64,000 bases of DNA from positions 1-64,000 of the forward strand of contig NZ_NFLH01000011.1 of NCBI RefSeq assembly GCF_002160815.1, in the 5' to 3' direction. Within the stretch, counting starts at the first letter, position 1. Each line of letters opens with the position of its first letter. The stretch is from Massilimicrobiota sp. An134. GTDB lineage: Bacteria; Bacillota_I; Bacilli_A; Erysipelotrichales; Coprobacillaceae. The position numbers were made by a program, and so were the translations under genes. Of this stretch, positions 55,752 to 64,000 are shown one piece after another. The notes under the pieces were generated by a model that worked only from the letters and a program-made list of their open reading frames with translations, did no database searches and was not told the DNA's origin.

Positions 55752-56099
55752 ATGATCAAAATTGAAGCGATTGTGAGAGAAGAAAAATATGAAGAAGTGA
55801 AAGAAGCGCTTGCTCGTATTCATGTGAATGGTATGACAGTTTCTCAGGTAATGGGATGTGGCACACAGCATGGCTATACAGAATATGTTCGTGGTCAGGA
55901 AGTTGAAGTCAATATGTTGCCAAAGATTAAATTTGAAATTGTTGTCAGCAGTGAAGAATGGGCTGAAAAAACAATTGAAGCCATTTGTCAGGCGGCTTAT
56001 ACTGGAGAAGTAGGAGATGGTAAGATTTTTACTTATAAGCTTGATAATGCTATGAAAATTCGTACACGTGAAACGGGCGAAAAAGCAATTAATGAGTAA
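55752..56099 (+). CDS. glnK: P-II family nitrogen regulator, GlnK-like
   Basis: 115 residues from ATG 55752; upstream in-frame codons belong to the amt region. Typical P-II body: MIKIEAIVREEKYEEVKEAL, T-loop HGYTEYVRGQEVEVN, then LPKIKFEIVV and B-loop GEVGDGKIFTYKL with IRTRETGEKAI. Position 51, the tyrosine uridylylated in enterobacterial P-II, is valine here, though Tyr42 and Tyr45 lie in the loop. Control is probably by ATP, ADP and 2-oxoglutarate binding alone. Partner: the Amt just upstream, perhaps also GSIII. Confidence 0.95.
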   Translation: MIKIEAIVREEKYEEVKEALARIHVNGMTVSQVMGCGTQHGYTEYVRGQEVEVNMLPKIKFEIVVSSEEWAEKTIEAICQAAYTGEVGDGKIFTYKLDNAMKIRTRETGEKAINE

Positions 56100-56147
56100 T
56101 GATTAATAATTTAAAATTATGATAATAAAAAATTATGAAAAAATATC

Positions 56148-56176
56148 TTGATAATTATGTTAAATTTGACTATACT
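56148..56176 (+). promoter_or_regulatory. carAB promoter
   Basis: TTGATA (56148-56153), a 17-bp spacer and TATACT (56171-56176). The -10 is the same as in the lone-carB promoter. Confidence 0.75.
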
Positions 56177-56207
56177 ATACAAGAATAAATAGAAAGGAAT
56201 GAGAAAT

Positions 56208-56276
56208 ATGGTGGGAAAACGAGTTATGGATACAACGATTGTTAGAACATCTTTTTCTCATTTTTTATATTTCTAA
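56208..56276 (+). CDS. carA leader peptide (22 codons)
   Basis: Starts at ATG 56208, 9 nt after AAAGGA, and ends at TAA 56274-56276. It ends RTSFSHFLYF, encoded by a T-rich stretch (56250-56274). The stop codon touches the terminator's 5' arm, as in the lone-carB leader. Only the start context and the C-terminal part are conserved between the two peptides; the middle differs, which supports function through the nucleotide sequence or ribosome position. Translation is inferred. Confidence 0.72.
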   Translation: MVGKRVMDTTIVRTSFSHFLYF

Positions 56277-56305
56277 AAACATATCTTTTATGGATATGTT
56301 TTTTT
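56277..56305 (+). terminator. carAB leader attenuator terminator
   Basis: AAACATATC (56277-56285) pairs perfectly with GATATGTTT (56293-56301) and is followed by a run of T to 56305. It starts right after the leader stop codon and ends about 20 nt before the carA ATG. Confidence 0.85.
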
Positions 56306-56324
56306 ATGATATAAGGAGGTAACA

Positions 56325-57404
56325 ATGAAAGCATATTTGATATTAGAAGATGGACATGTCTTTGAAGGTGAACATTTTGGTGGTCATAAGGAAGTCATTA
56401 GTGAGTTTGTCTTTAATACATCTATGACAGGATATCTGGAAGTCTTGACAGATCCTTCATATGCTGGACAAAGTGTTGTGATGACATATCCATTGATTGG
56501 AAATTACGGTGTTTGTTTGGAAGATCAAGAATCAAGACAACCATATGTAGAAGGTTTTGTTGTGAATGAATTGGCAAGATTTGGAAGTCATTTTAGAAAA
56601 AATATTGAATTAGAAGATTATTTAAAACAACATGATATTATAGGTATTCAAGGTGTTGATACACGTTTTATCACAAAATTAATTAGAAATGAAGGTTGTA
56701 TGAATGGTTTAATTACAACACATCATTATGAAGACCTTGAAGAAGTCTTAAAACGTATTCGTGAATATAAAGTTAGCGGTGTTGTTGATCAGACAACATG
56801 CTCAAAACCTTATGTTTTGGGTCAAGGAAAATATAAAGTTGCCTTATATGATTTTGGTGCCAAGAAAAATATTGCGAGAGAATTGGTGAAAAGAGATTGT
56901 GAAGTGACAGTTTTCCCTGCACATACACCTGCTCAAATTATTCTTGATGGACATTTTGATGGGATTATGCTTTCTAATGGACCTGGGGATCCAGCAGAAT
57001 GTCATGAAATCATTGAAAATGTGAAGATACTAAGTCAAAGTGGCATTCCTATTTTTGCTATCTGCTTAGGGCATCAGCTGATGGCATTGGCGCACGGATT
57101 TGAAACAGAAAAGATGACATATGGTCATCATGGCGCCAATCATCCAGTTAAAGACTTAAGTACAAATCGTGTTTATATTTCAACACAAAATCATAATTAT
57201 GTTGTCAAAGAAGAATCATTGGATAATCAAGTAGCAAAAATGTGGTTCCAAAATGTCAATGATGGCACATTAGAAGGTATTGAATATTTACAAAAACCAA
57301 TTAAAACAGTGCAGTTTCATCCAGAAGCATGTGCTGGACCATTAGATACATCATATTTATTTGACGAATTTATCAAAATGATGGGAGGAAATCAAAATGC
57401 CTAG
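56325..57404 (+). CDS. carA: Carbamoyl-phosphate synthase small subunit
   Basis: 359 residues. The N-terminal domain begins [19 protein letters not shown], with [20 protein letters not shown]. The C-terminal class I glutaminase has [11 protein letters not shown], the nucleophile in [15 protein letters not shown] and the pair [11 protein letters not shown]. It supplies ammonia from glutamine to CarB through a tunnel. It overlaps carB by 8 bp. It is the only carA in the window, so it may serve both CarB copies. Confidence 0.97.
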   Translation: MKAYLILEDGHVFEGEHFGGHKEVISEFVFNTSMTGYLEVLTDPSYAGQSVVMTYPLIGNYGVCLEDQESRQPYVEGFVVNELARFGSHFRKNIELEDYLKQHDIIGIQGVDTRFITKLIRNEGCMNGLITTHHYEDLEEVLKRIREYKVSGVVDQTTCSKPYVLGQGKYKVALYDFGAKKNIARELVKRDCEVTVFPAHTPAQIILDGHFDGIMLSNGPGDPAECHEIIENVKILSQSGIPIFAICLGHQLMALAHGFETEKMTYGHHGANHPVKDLSTNRVYISTQNHNYVVKEESLDNQVAKMWFQNVNDGTLEGIEYLQKPIKTVQFHPEACAGPLDTSYLFDEFIKMMGGNQNA

Positions 57405-60400
57405 AAATCATGATATTCAAAAAGTATTAGTGATTGGGTCTGGACCAATTATTATTGGACAAGCTGCTGAATTTGATTATGCAGGAACACAAGCTTGTCG
57501 TGCTTTAAAAGAAGAAGGAATAGAAGTTGTACTCATTAATTCCAATCCAGCCACAATCATGACAGATAAAGATATTGCTGATAAGGTTTATATAGAACCT
57601 TTAACTGTACCGGTTGTCAAACATTTAATTGAAGTTGAAAAACCAGATAGTATCTTACCAACGCTTGGAGGACAAAATGCTTTAAATATTGCGATGGCTT
57701 TGGCTGATGAAGGATTCTTAGAAAAACATCATGTCCGTACGATTGGGACTTCAACAGATACAATCAAACTGGCTGAAGATAGATTAGAGTTTAAAACATT
57801 AATGGAAAAGATTGGAGAACCATGTGCTGCTTCAATTGTCGTGAATCATGTAGATGAAGCCATTGAGTTTGCGAATAAAATTGGTTATCCAGTTGTTATT
57901 AGACCAGCATATACATTAGGAGGAACAGGTGGCGGAATTGCCAATAATGAAGAAGAATTACATCATATTTGTTCTAATGGATTGCGTTTATCACGTGTGA
58001 GTCAGTGCCTCATTGAAAAAAGTATTGCAGGATGGAAAGAAATTGAATATGAAGTGATGCGTGATGGACATGGCAACTGTATTACAGTATGTAATATGGA
58101 AAATTTAGATCCAGTTGGTGTACATACAGGAGATAGTATTGTTGTAGCACCAAGTCAGACTTTATCTGATAAAGAATATCAGATGTTAAGAAGTTCTGCT
58201 TTAAATATTATTACAGCGCTTAATATTCAAGGTGGATGTAATGTGCAGTATGCTTTAAATCCTGATAGTTTTGAATATTGCGTTATTGAAGTCAATCCAC
58301 GTGTTTCACGTTCTTCAGCTTTAGCTTCAAAAGCAACAGGTTATCCAATCGCCAAACTGGCAGCGAAAATTGCCTTAGGATATACATTGGATGAAATTAA
58401 AAATGCAGTTACTGGAAAAACATATGCTTCTTATGAACCGACGTTAGATTATATTGTTTGTAAGATTCCAAAATGGCCATTCGATAAATTTGTTGGGGCA
58501 TCTAGAAAACTAGGAACACAGATGAAAGCCACAGGAGAAGTCATGAGTATTGCTCATAATTTTGAAGGTGCATTTATGAAAGCTTTACGTTCTCTCGAAC
58601 AAAATGTTTATGATTTACATATTCCTGAAGTCGATGGACTTTCATTAGATGAATTAAAAGTCAAATTAAAAGATGTTGATGATCATCGTATCTTTGTAGT
58701 AGCACAGGCTTTAAGACAAGGAATGAGTGAACAGGAAATTCATGATATAACACGTATTGATTGCTGGTTTATTGATAAAATCAAACATTTAACGGAAGTC
58801 GAAAAACAATTAAAAACAGAACCACTGACTGTTGAATTATTAAAACTTGCTAAAAGATTAGAATTCCCAGATCAAATTATTGCTAAGTATACAAATCATA
58901 CAACTCAAGATATTCATCAAATGAGATTAGATCATCATATCGAAGCTGTTTATAAAACAGTAGATACATGTGCAGCTGAATTTGATGCAACAACACCTTA
59001 TTATTATTCTGTATATGGAGAACATAATGAAGTTGATCCTCGTGATGATAAAAAGAAAATTATGGTTTTAGGTTCAGGACCAATCCGTATTGGACAAGGG
59101 ATAGAGTTTGATTATTGTTCTGTTCATTGTGTCTGGGCGTTAAAGGAAGCTGGCTATGATACAATTATTGTGAATAATAATCCAGAAACAGTATCGACAG
59201 ACTTTGATATTGCTGATCGTCTGTATTTTGAACCATTGACACCTGAAGATGTGGAAAGTATTGTGCGTTTAGAAAAACCAGATGGTGCCATTGTACAATT
59301 TGGTGGACAAACAGCCATCAAGCTTACAAAAGCCTTAATGGAAATGGGAGTTCCTATTTTAGGAACATCAGCTGATAACGTAGATGCAGCAGAAGATCGT
59401 GAAAGATTTGATGAAATCTTACAGCGTTGTGATATAGATCGTCCAAGAGGTTCAACAGTTTTTACAACAGAAGAAGCTTTAGAGGTTGCTAATCGTTTAG
59501 GATATCCAGTGCTTGTCAGACCTTCTTATGTATTAGGTGGAGCTGGAATGGAAATTGCTTTAAATGATGGTGATATCAAGAAATTCATGGAAATCATTAA
59601 TCGTCAATATCAGGAACATCCTATCTTGATTGATAAATATTTATCTGGTAAAGAAGTTGAAGTCGATGCTATCTGTGATGAACATGGTGTATTGATTCCA
59701 GGTATCATGGAACACGTAGAACGTGCAGGAGTGCATAGTGGAGATAGTATCTCAGTATATCCACCACAAAAGATTAAACAGGAAATTAAAGATGTGATTG
59801 TGGATTATACACAAAGACTAGCAAAAGCGTTACATGTCATTGGATTGATTAACATTCAATTTATTGTTTATGAAGATCAAGTCTATGTTATTGAAGTGAA
59901 CCCACGTTCTTCACGTACTATTCCTTATATTTCTAAGGTTACTGATATTCCTGTGGTAGATGTCGCAACACATGTCATTATGGGAAAAACAATCAAGGAA
60001 CAAGGATATGAATATGGATTGGCTAAAGAAAAAGAAACAGTGGCTATTAAGATGCCAGTCTTCTCATTTGAAAAGATTACTGGTGCAGAAATCAGCTTAG
60101 GCCCTGAAATGAAATCTACAGGAGAAGTTTTAGGTGTGTCTAAAGACTTTGATGAAGCCATTTATAAAGCATTTATTGCGACAGGTATTGATTTACCAAA
60201 GAAAAAGAATATTATCTGTACGATTAAAGATAGTGCTAAAGAAGAATTCCTACCAATTGCGAAACAATATCATAAGTTTGGTTATGATATTTATGCAACA
60301 ATTGGAACATTTACGTATCTTATTGAACATGGAATTCCTGCTCATCTTGTCAATTACATTGCTGATAAGAAGAATACAATCTTTGATTTAATGTTAACTG

Positions 60401-60591
60401 ATACAGTTGATTTAATCATTGATATACCAACAAGAAACAATAATTTAAAAGATGGATTTATGATTCGTCGCTTTGCGGTAGAAGCAGGTATTCCAATTTA
60501 TACATCATTGGATACAGCTCAAGCATTAATTAACTGTCTTGAAAAAAGACATCATGGTGATACATCACTTATTGATATAACAAAAATTTAA
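57397..60591 (+). CDS. carB: Carbamoyl-phosphate synthase large subunit, carA-linked copy
   Basis: 1064 residues with the same two-half architecture: [36 protein letters not shown] and [16 protein letters not shown]. The C-terminal MGS-like domain is divergent: it keeps ATIGTFTYL, but the GRP element reads ADKKNTIFD and the INTP/INTT element reads IIDIPTRNN. Loss of those UMP-contact positions suggests weaker or different allosteric control than in the lone copy. It overlaps carA by 8 bp (ATG 57397 after GGGAGGAAATC) and ends at a terminator. An arginine-side role is possible but unproven. Confidence 0.95.
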   Translation: MPRNHDIQKVLVIGSGPIIIGQAAEFDYAGTQACRALKEEGIEVVLINSNPATIMTDKDIADKVYIEPLTVPVVKHLIEVEKPDSILPTLGGQNALNIAMALADEGFLEKHHVRTIGTSTDTIKLAEDRLEFKTLMEKIGEPCAASIVVNHVDEAIEFANKIGYPVVIRPAYTLGGTGGGIANNEEELHHICSNGLRLSRVSQCLIEKSIAGWKEIEYEVMRDGHGNCITVCNMENLDPVGVHTGDSIVVAPSQTLSDKEYQMLRSSALNIITALNIQGGCNVQYALNPDSFEYCVIEVNPRVSRSSALASKATGYPIAKLAAKIALGYTLDEIKNAVTGKTYASYEPTLDYIVCKIPKWPFDKFVGASRKLGTQMKATGEVMSIAHNFEGAFMKALRSLEQNVYDLHIPEVDGLSLDELKVKLKDVDDHRIFVVAQALRQGMSEQEIHDITRIDCWFIDKIKHLTEVEKQLKTEPLTVELLKLAKRLEFPDQIIAKYTNHTTQDIHQMRLDHHIEAVYKTVDTCAAEFDATTPYYYSVYGEHNEVDPRDDKKKIMVLGSGPIRIGQGIEFDYCSVHCVWALKEAGYDTIIVNNNPETVSTDFDIADRLYFEPLTPEDVESIVRLEKPDGAIVQFGGQTAIKLTKALMEMGVPILGTSADNVDAAEDRERFDEILQRCDIDRPRGSTVFTTEEALEVANRLGYPVLVRPSYVLGGAGMEIALNDGDIKKFMEIINRQYQEHPILIDKYLSGKEVEVDAICDEHGVLIPGIMEHVERAGVHSGDSISVYPPQKIKQEIKDVIVDYTQRLAKALHVIGLINIQFIVYEDQVYVIEVNPRSSRTIPYISKVTDIPVVDVATHVIMGKTIKEQGYEYGLAKEKETVAIKMPVFSFEKITGAEISLGPEMKSTGEVLGVSKDFDEAIYKAFIATGIDLPKKKNIICTIKDSAKEEFLPIAKQYHKFGYDIYATIGTFTYLIEHGIPAHLVNYIADKKNTIFDLMLTDTVDLIIDIPTRNNNLKDGFMIRRFAVEAGIPIYTSLDTAQALINCLEKRHHGDTSLIDITKI

Positions 60592-60603
60592 TAAAAGAAA
60601 AAT

Positions 60604-60633
60604 GGGTGTCATATTTTGGTGACATCCGTTTTT
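60604..60633 (+). terminator. carAB terminator
   Basis: GGGTGTCA and TGACATCC pair with one G-U around TATTTTGG, followed by GTTTTT. Confidence 0.82.
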
Positions 60634-60642
60634 ATCTGTAAT

Positions 60643-60667
60643 AAAAAAGACTCCATATAAAGAGTCT
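60643..60667 (-). terminator. Terminator of the Atg22-like transporter operon
   Basis: AGACTC and GAGTCT pair around an 8-nt loop, followed by six T on the minus strand (60648-60643). It lies back to back with the carAB terminator. Confidence 0.8.
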
Positions 60668-60671
60668 AAAA

Positions 60672-61907
60672 TTATTGATGCAATTTTTCTGTTTTTTTGA
60701 AGAATACAAAACCAATGAAGAACATGATAGCTAATGAACCTACACCTATATTCATCATACCTGTAACTTGAGAAATAAGGGAAACAAGAGTTGTTCCCAT
60801 GAATGATGCCCCTTTACCACAAATATCATACAAACCAAAATATTCACCAGAACGATTGGCTGGAATGATTTTAGCATAATAAGAACGTGATAATGATTGA
60901 ATAGCTCCTTGAAAGATTCCAACACCAACAGCTAAAATCCAGAATTGATATTGTTGTTGGAGAGTGATTCCATATAATGCAATAAGGAAATAAGCAAAGA
61001 TACATATTTTGATGAGTTTTGTATTTTCAATAGAAGAACTTAATTTTCCAAAGATTAAAGCAGCTGGAAACGCCACAATTTGGGTTAATAACAACGCTAA
61101 TAATAAACCAGTTGTATCTAATCCTAAAGCTGTTCCATAGGCCGTAGCCATATCAATGATGGTATAAACACCATCAATATAAAAGAAGAAAGCTATTAAA
61201 AAGAATAAGACCTTTGGATTGTTTTTTAATTCTATAAAGATATTTTTTAAACGTAGAAAACTCGCTTTAACATAATAGTTTTCTTTTTCTAAATAATATG
61301 TTTGATGATATCCTAGAATTAAAGGAACTGACAATAATAACCACCATAAGGCAATCAAAAGAAAACAAATGCTCATAGCTGTTTCCATTGTTAATGAAAG
61401 TTGTTCATAGAATAATACAAGGGCTAAACTGGCTATAAAAGGTATACAGCTTCCAATGTATCCCCAGGCATATCCTTTAGCAGAAACATTATCCATACGT
61501 TCTGGAGTTGTAATATCTATAAGCATAGAATCATAAAAAACCAGGCTTAATGAATAAGCAGATTTTGCAATCACAAATAAACATAAAAACCATAACCAAG
61601 ATGAAGTAAAACCAAGTAAAATACAACCCAATGCGCCAATGAGTAAAGCAACCATGAACAGCTTCTTTTTCCATCCTTTAAAATCAGAAGCAGTTCCTAA
61701 TATAGGACCAAGAATAGCTGTAATGATTGTGGCTATAGATGTTGCATACCCCCAAAAAGCTAAATAGTTTGTTTCAGAGATATGAGCGCTGTCAGCTAAG
61801 AAATTAAAATAAATAGGCATGATTGTAGATACAAGTAATGTAAAAGCAGAGTTTCCAATATCATACATAATCCACTTCTTTTCTAAAGATGTTGTTTTAG
61901 ATGTCAT
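60672..61907 (-). CDS. MFS transporter, UMF1/Atg22-like
   Basis: 411 residues from the ATG at 61907 (MTSKTTSLEKKWIMYD), after AAAAGGAGAAAG; the longer reading lies inside the previous gene. About twelve membrane helices, with YDIGNSAFTLLVSTIMPIYF in the first and GTASDFKGWKKK in the loop after helix 2. QSLSRSYYAKIIPANRSGEYFG is typical of the UMF1 (Atg22-like) family. Relatives export amino acids or unknown solutes. It overlaps the PLC-like gene upstream by 11 bp, so both are on one transcript. Confidence 0.85.
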   Translation of the reverse strand: MTSKTTSLEKKWIMYDIGNSAFTLLVSTIMPIYFNFLADSAHISETNYLAFWGYATSIATIITAILGPILGTASDFKGWKKKLFMVALLIGALGCILLGFTSSWLWFLCLFVIAKSAYSLSLVFYDSMLIDITTPERMDNVSAKGYAWGYIGSCIPFIASLALVLFYEQLSLTMETAMSICFLLIALWWLLLSVPLILGYHQTYYLEKENYYVKASFLRLKNIFIELKNNPKVLFFLIAFFFYIDGVYTIIDMATAYGTALGLDTTGLLLALLLTQIVAFPAALIFGKLSSSIENTKLIKICIFAYFLIALYGITLQQQYQFWILAVGVGIFQGAIQSLSRSYYAKIIPANRSGEYFGLYDICGKGASFMGTTLVSLISQVTGMMNIGVGSLAIMFFIGFVFFKKTEKLHQ

Positions 61908-62751
61908 ATTCTTTCTCCTTTTCATACGATAATACTGGAATATTTTCCCAACCCTCTTGAGCACTGTAATGTGCTAAAAAATCATGACTGAGTGGTTCGT
62001 TTTTTGTTAAGTATGTATAATAATTTTCACTGAGTTCAAGACAGTGTGGAATGGCTTTTTTCATTAATTTTTCTAAACGTAGATTACTATCTTTGCATGC
62101 TTCGTGGTCTTTTTGATCCATCAACAATCCACGATAACCTTTATATTTACCTGAAATCAATAAAAAGACTTTCACTAATGTTCTGATGAATGGATTATGA
62201 CTCGCTAGAAAACGATTATATGTTTTCATGGATTTTAATGTTGATAAAATCTGTTGAACACTAAATTGATTAAAAAAAGTTTGAATGACTTTGGCATTTT
62301 CCATAGTGGGATGTAAATGCTGAGTTAAATCTGTATATAATGGTTTTTGATGATTCTTGATCAATAAATATTTATCCATTTCACATTCAACTAAGGAATG
62401 TGAAACATGTGAAGCTTGCATTTTCTTTTCAATATAACTATGACATTCATAGTCCAATGCAAAATGAGCAATAAAACCTAACATATAGGCTATTTTGGCT
62501 TCTTTATGACTTTTTTCTAAAATAACATGACGAGAATTTTCAAATAAGTCATAAGCTTTTTGTTTATGCATGGCACTTCCCCAACGATTCAAATCATTAT
62601 GATGATAAATCTGATAATAGAAAAAAATATCAGGACCATGTAAACCTATTTCATAAAGTTCAATATTGTCTTGAATGATTTTTTGAAGATGGGGTGAATA
62701 AACTTTTTTCATTTCTTCCCCAAAACAATAATGTGTATATATGGCTGGCAT
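61897..62751 (-). CDS. Zinc-dependent phospholipase C-like protein
   Basis: 284 residues of the Zn_dep_PLPC family (PF00882-like). MPAIYTHYCFGEEM starts with the histidine expected to bind metal. YEIGLHGPDIFFYY, AMHKQKAYDLFEN and FIAHFALDYECHSYIEKKM (histidines and aspartate) are the rest of the usual site. There is no signal peptide, so it probably acts in the cytoplasm, unlike classical PLC toxins. The substrate is unknown. It is the first gene of an operon with the Atg22-like transporter. Confidence 0.82.
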   Translation of the reverse strand: MPAIYTHYCFGEEMKKVYSPHLQKIIQDNIELYEIGLHGPDIFFYYQIYHHNDLNRWGSAMHKQKAYDLFENSRHVILEKSHKEAKIAYMLGFIAHFALDYECHSYIEKKMQASHVSHSLVECEMDKYLLIKNHQKPLYTDLTQHLHPTMENAKVIQTFFNQFSVQQILSTLKSMKTYNRFLASHNPFIRTLVKVFLLISGKYKGYRGLLMDQKDHEACKDSNLRLEKLMKKAIPHCLELSENYYTYLTKNEPLSHDFLAHYSAQEGWENIPVLSYEKEKEYDI

Positions 62752-62847
62752 ATATCCCCCTCCTAACGTGTATATATTACCACAAAAATATTAAAAGAAT
62801 GTAAAAAATACTTAAAAAAATTGTAATATTCATATGATTAAAGAGAT

Positions 62848-62884
62848 AAAAAGATCATCATAAGTATGAATCCTATGATGATCT
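62848..62884 (-). terminator. Terminator of the flavodoxin gene
   Basis: AGATCATCATA (62852-62862) and TATGATGATCT (62874-62884) form a perfect 11-bp stem, followed by five T on the minus strand. Confidence 0.85.
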
Positions 62885-62887
62885 CGA

Positions 62888-63379
62888 TTATTGAATGACT
62901 GAAAGTTGTTGGATAAATGATTGTAAATCCTCTAGGCTAGGGTGTGATAATGCCTGATCAAAATTTTCAATCATAGGAATAAATTTTTCCGGCTGTTTTT
63001 GTGCCATTTGTTCATAACGTTGTCTGACACTCATAGGCATTTTTCCTTGACACATAAATTGTCCCACAATTTGATTATCATCAGCAATGTTTGTTTGGAC
63101 ACGTTTTAAAATACCATCAAAATATTCTTGACTACCACCAAAACCAGCAGTTCCAAATAAAAAGATTTTTTGATGATGGAGTTGTTTTAAATAATCCTGA
63201 ATTGATTCATCACATGTTCCTTTATCTGTCCAGAAACCTACAAAAATATAATCAGCCATCAATGGTGCTAAGTCAGCCTTTCCATAATAACAACATTCTC
63301 CTTTTATATGATTTTTAATAGTTTCAGCCAACATTTGTGTATTTCCTGTTGGACTTGAAAAAATAATAGCATATTGCAT
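62888..63379 (-). CDS. Flavodoxin-family protein, BilS-like
   Basis: 163 residues of a single flavodoxin domain. The FMN phosphate loop is FSSPTGNTQMLA; YIFVGFWTDKGTCDE and FLFGTAGFGGSQEYF lie near the isoalloxazine ring; FMCQGKMPMSVRQRYE follows. This set of motifs is like that of BilS, the flavodoxin associated with bilirubin reductase in gut Firmicutes. No BilR-type old yellow enzyme lies in the window, so a bilirubin role is only a possibility. It is a single gene with AGGAGGATA before the ATG. Confidence 0.78.
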   Translation of the reverse strand: MQYAIIFSSPTGNTQMLAETIKNHIKGECCYYGKADLAPLMADYIFVGFWTDKGTCDESIQDYLKQLHHQKIFLFGTAGFGGSQEYFDGILKRVQTNIADDNQIVGQFMCQGKMPMSVRQRYEQMAQKQPEKFIPMIENFDQALSHPSLEDLQSFIQQLSVIQ

Positions 63380-63541
63380 AGAAATATCCTCCTTTTTTAT
63401 GACGATATTATATGAATTTGTGTGAATGTTGTCAAATGAAATAAATTAAGTAAATATTAAGGAATTTTTCGTAGAATTGGTTTATAATGGTAGCTAAGTA
63501 AGGGTATAGTTTTAATAAGTCGTTATGTTATGGAGGTAGTC

Positions 63542-64000
63542 ATGAAAAAAATTGTCGTAGGGATACTCTCTTTTATGTTTATGTTAACAGGATGTCAATC
63601 ACAAGACAAGGAAGCTCCTGTTTTAACATTAACAAAATCAAGAGTTCAAATAGCATTAAATGATACATTTGATTATAGTCTTTATATTGAAAAAGCCAGC
63701 GATTCACAAGATGGTGATTTAATGGATCAGGTGAGCTACAGTGATATAGATACATCTACGGTAGGGAAGAAAACTGTCCATTATTCTGTAGAAGATCAGG
63801 CTGGAAATAAAGCTCAAAAGGATTTGATTGTAGATGTTGTGGAATATGTGGGGGATTTGATTAATCCTATCACAGCACAGGCGGATATTGTTGAAAATCC
63901 TGATGATGTGACTGTTCTTGTCAATAAGTTACATGAAATACCTGAGGGATGGAAGCCTGATGATTTAGAAAAAGTGATTGATTGTAGTCAAAAGTTGCGT
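63542..64000 (+). CDS. Lipoprotein with DUF5011 domain, probable M15 peptidase start (partial)
   Basis: 153 residues are visible before the window ends. The signal peptide ends in the lipobox LTGC (Cys18 after MKKIVVGILSFMFMLTG). A DUF5011-like Ig domain follows (APVLTLTKSRVQIALND, DGDLMDQVSYSDID, KKTVHYSVEDQAGNKAQKD). The last part, VLVNKLHEIPEGWKPDDLE, looks like the start of an M15 D-alanyl-D-alanine carboxypeptidase (VanY/LdcB type). The catalytic motifs lie beyond the edge, so the peptidase call is tentative. GGAGGT precedes the ATG. Confidence 0.68.
   Translation, partial: MKKIVVGILSFMFMLTGCQSQDKEAPVLTLTKSRVQIALNDTFDYSLYIEKASDSQDGDLMDQVSYSDIDTSTVGKKTVHYSVEDQAGNKAQKDLIVDVVEYVGDLINPITAQADIVENPDDVTVLVNKLHEIPEGWKPDDLEKVIDCSQKLR

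Noticed and set aside
62888-63379. Calling the flavodoxin bilS outright.
   Set aside because: The motifs fit, but no bilR-like reductase lies in the window, and general flavodoxins share several of these motifs.

Overview
The window looks like a low-GC Gram-positive gut bacterium, most probably a member of the Erysipelotrichia (Coprobacillus/Faecalibacillus-like). This rests on strongly A+T-rich DNA and codons, AGGAGG-type ribosome binding sites, lac/cel-type PTS genes, a type III glutamine synthetase, and direct GlnRS alongside GluRS. The lineage is an inference from gene content and no database was searched.

Layout. 1-3.5 kb: a minus-strand tRNA cluster (Thr, Val, Gln), a type Ic aspartate aminotransferase and a VanRS-like two-component system. 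3.6-5.8 kb: an SSAT-like acetyltransferase and pyrG, whose leader begins GGGC just before a terminator hairpin. 5.9-13.9 kb: one long operon with a PRD regulator, an M42 peptidase, PTS IIA, IIB and IIC, an M24 peptidase, a PatB/MalY C-S lyase and an RDD membrane protein. 13.9-20.3 kb: mixed genes, including an Rpn-nuclease remnant, an EFR1-type ferredoxin, a frameshifted Vat/CatB acetyltransferase, an orphan PTS IIB and a MerR regulator with a clear dyad operator. 20.3-31.4 kb: housekeeping genes (small alarmone synthetase, glnS, ispF, gltX, rhomboid, YaiI, HAD, DUF4250, metallophosphoesterase, ilvA). 31.5-34.9 kb: a lone carB with its own leader. 35-43.1 kb: a more A+T-rich accessory stretch of small membrane proteins and broken genes. 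43.1-60.6 kb: a nitrogen and nucleotide block with purF (opposite strand), then glnN, asnB, gltB, gltD, amt, glnK, carA and carB. 60.6-64 kb: an Atg22-like transporter, a PLC-like protein, a flavodoxin and the start of a DUF5011 lipoprotein.

The 43-60 kb block captures ammonium (Amt, P-II), fixes it into glutamine and glutamate (GSIII, GOGAT) and spends glutamine amide nitrogen on asparagine, carbamoyl phosphate and, through divergent PurF, purines.

The most interesting signals are regulatory. Lone carB and carAB, 25 kb apart, carry matching leaders. Each has a -10 TATACT promoter, the same AAAGGAATGAGAAA start region and a 22-27-codon peptide. Each peptide ends in a very U-rich SFS(Y/H)FLY(L/F) stretch, and its stop codon abuts the 5' arm of an intrinsic terminator. 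This is the logic of the enterobacterial pyrBI/pyrL UTP-sensing attenuator in a Gram-positive genome where PyrR would be expected. The pyrG leader has the features of CTP-sensing reiterative-G attenuation. The purF mRNA appears to start on a 12-bp helix that holds an anti-Shine-Dalgarno element, a possible new RNA switch. Several genes (Vat, AlbA_2, UTRA) are broken by one-base changes in homopolymer runs, which could be decay, phase variation or sequencing error.
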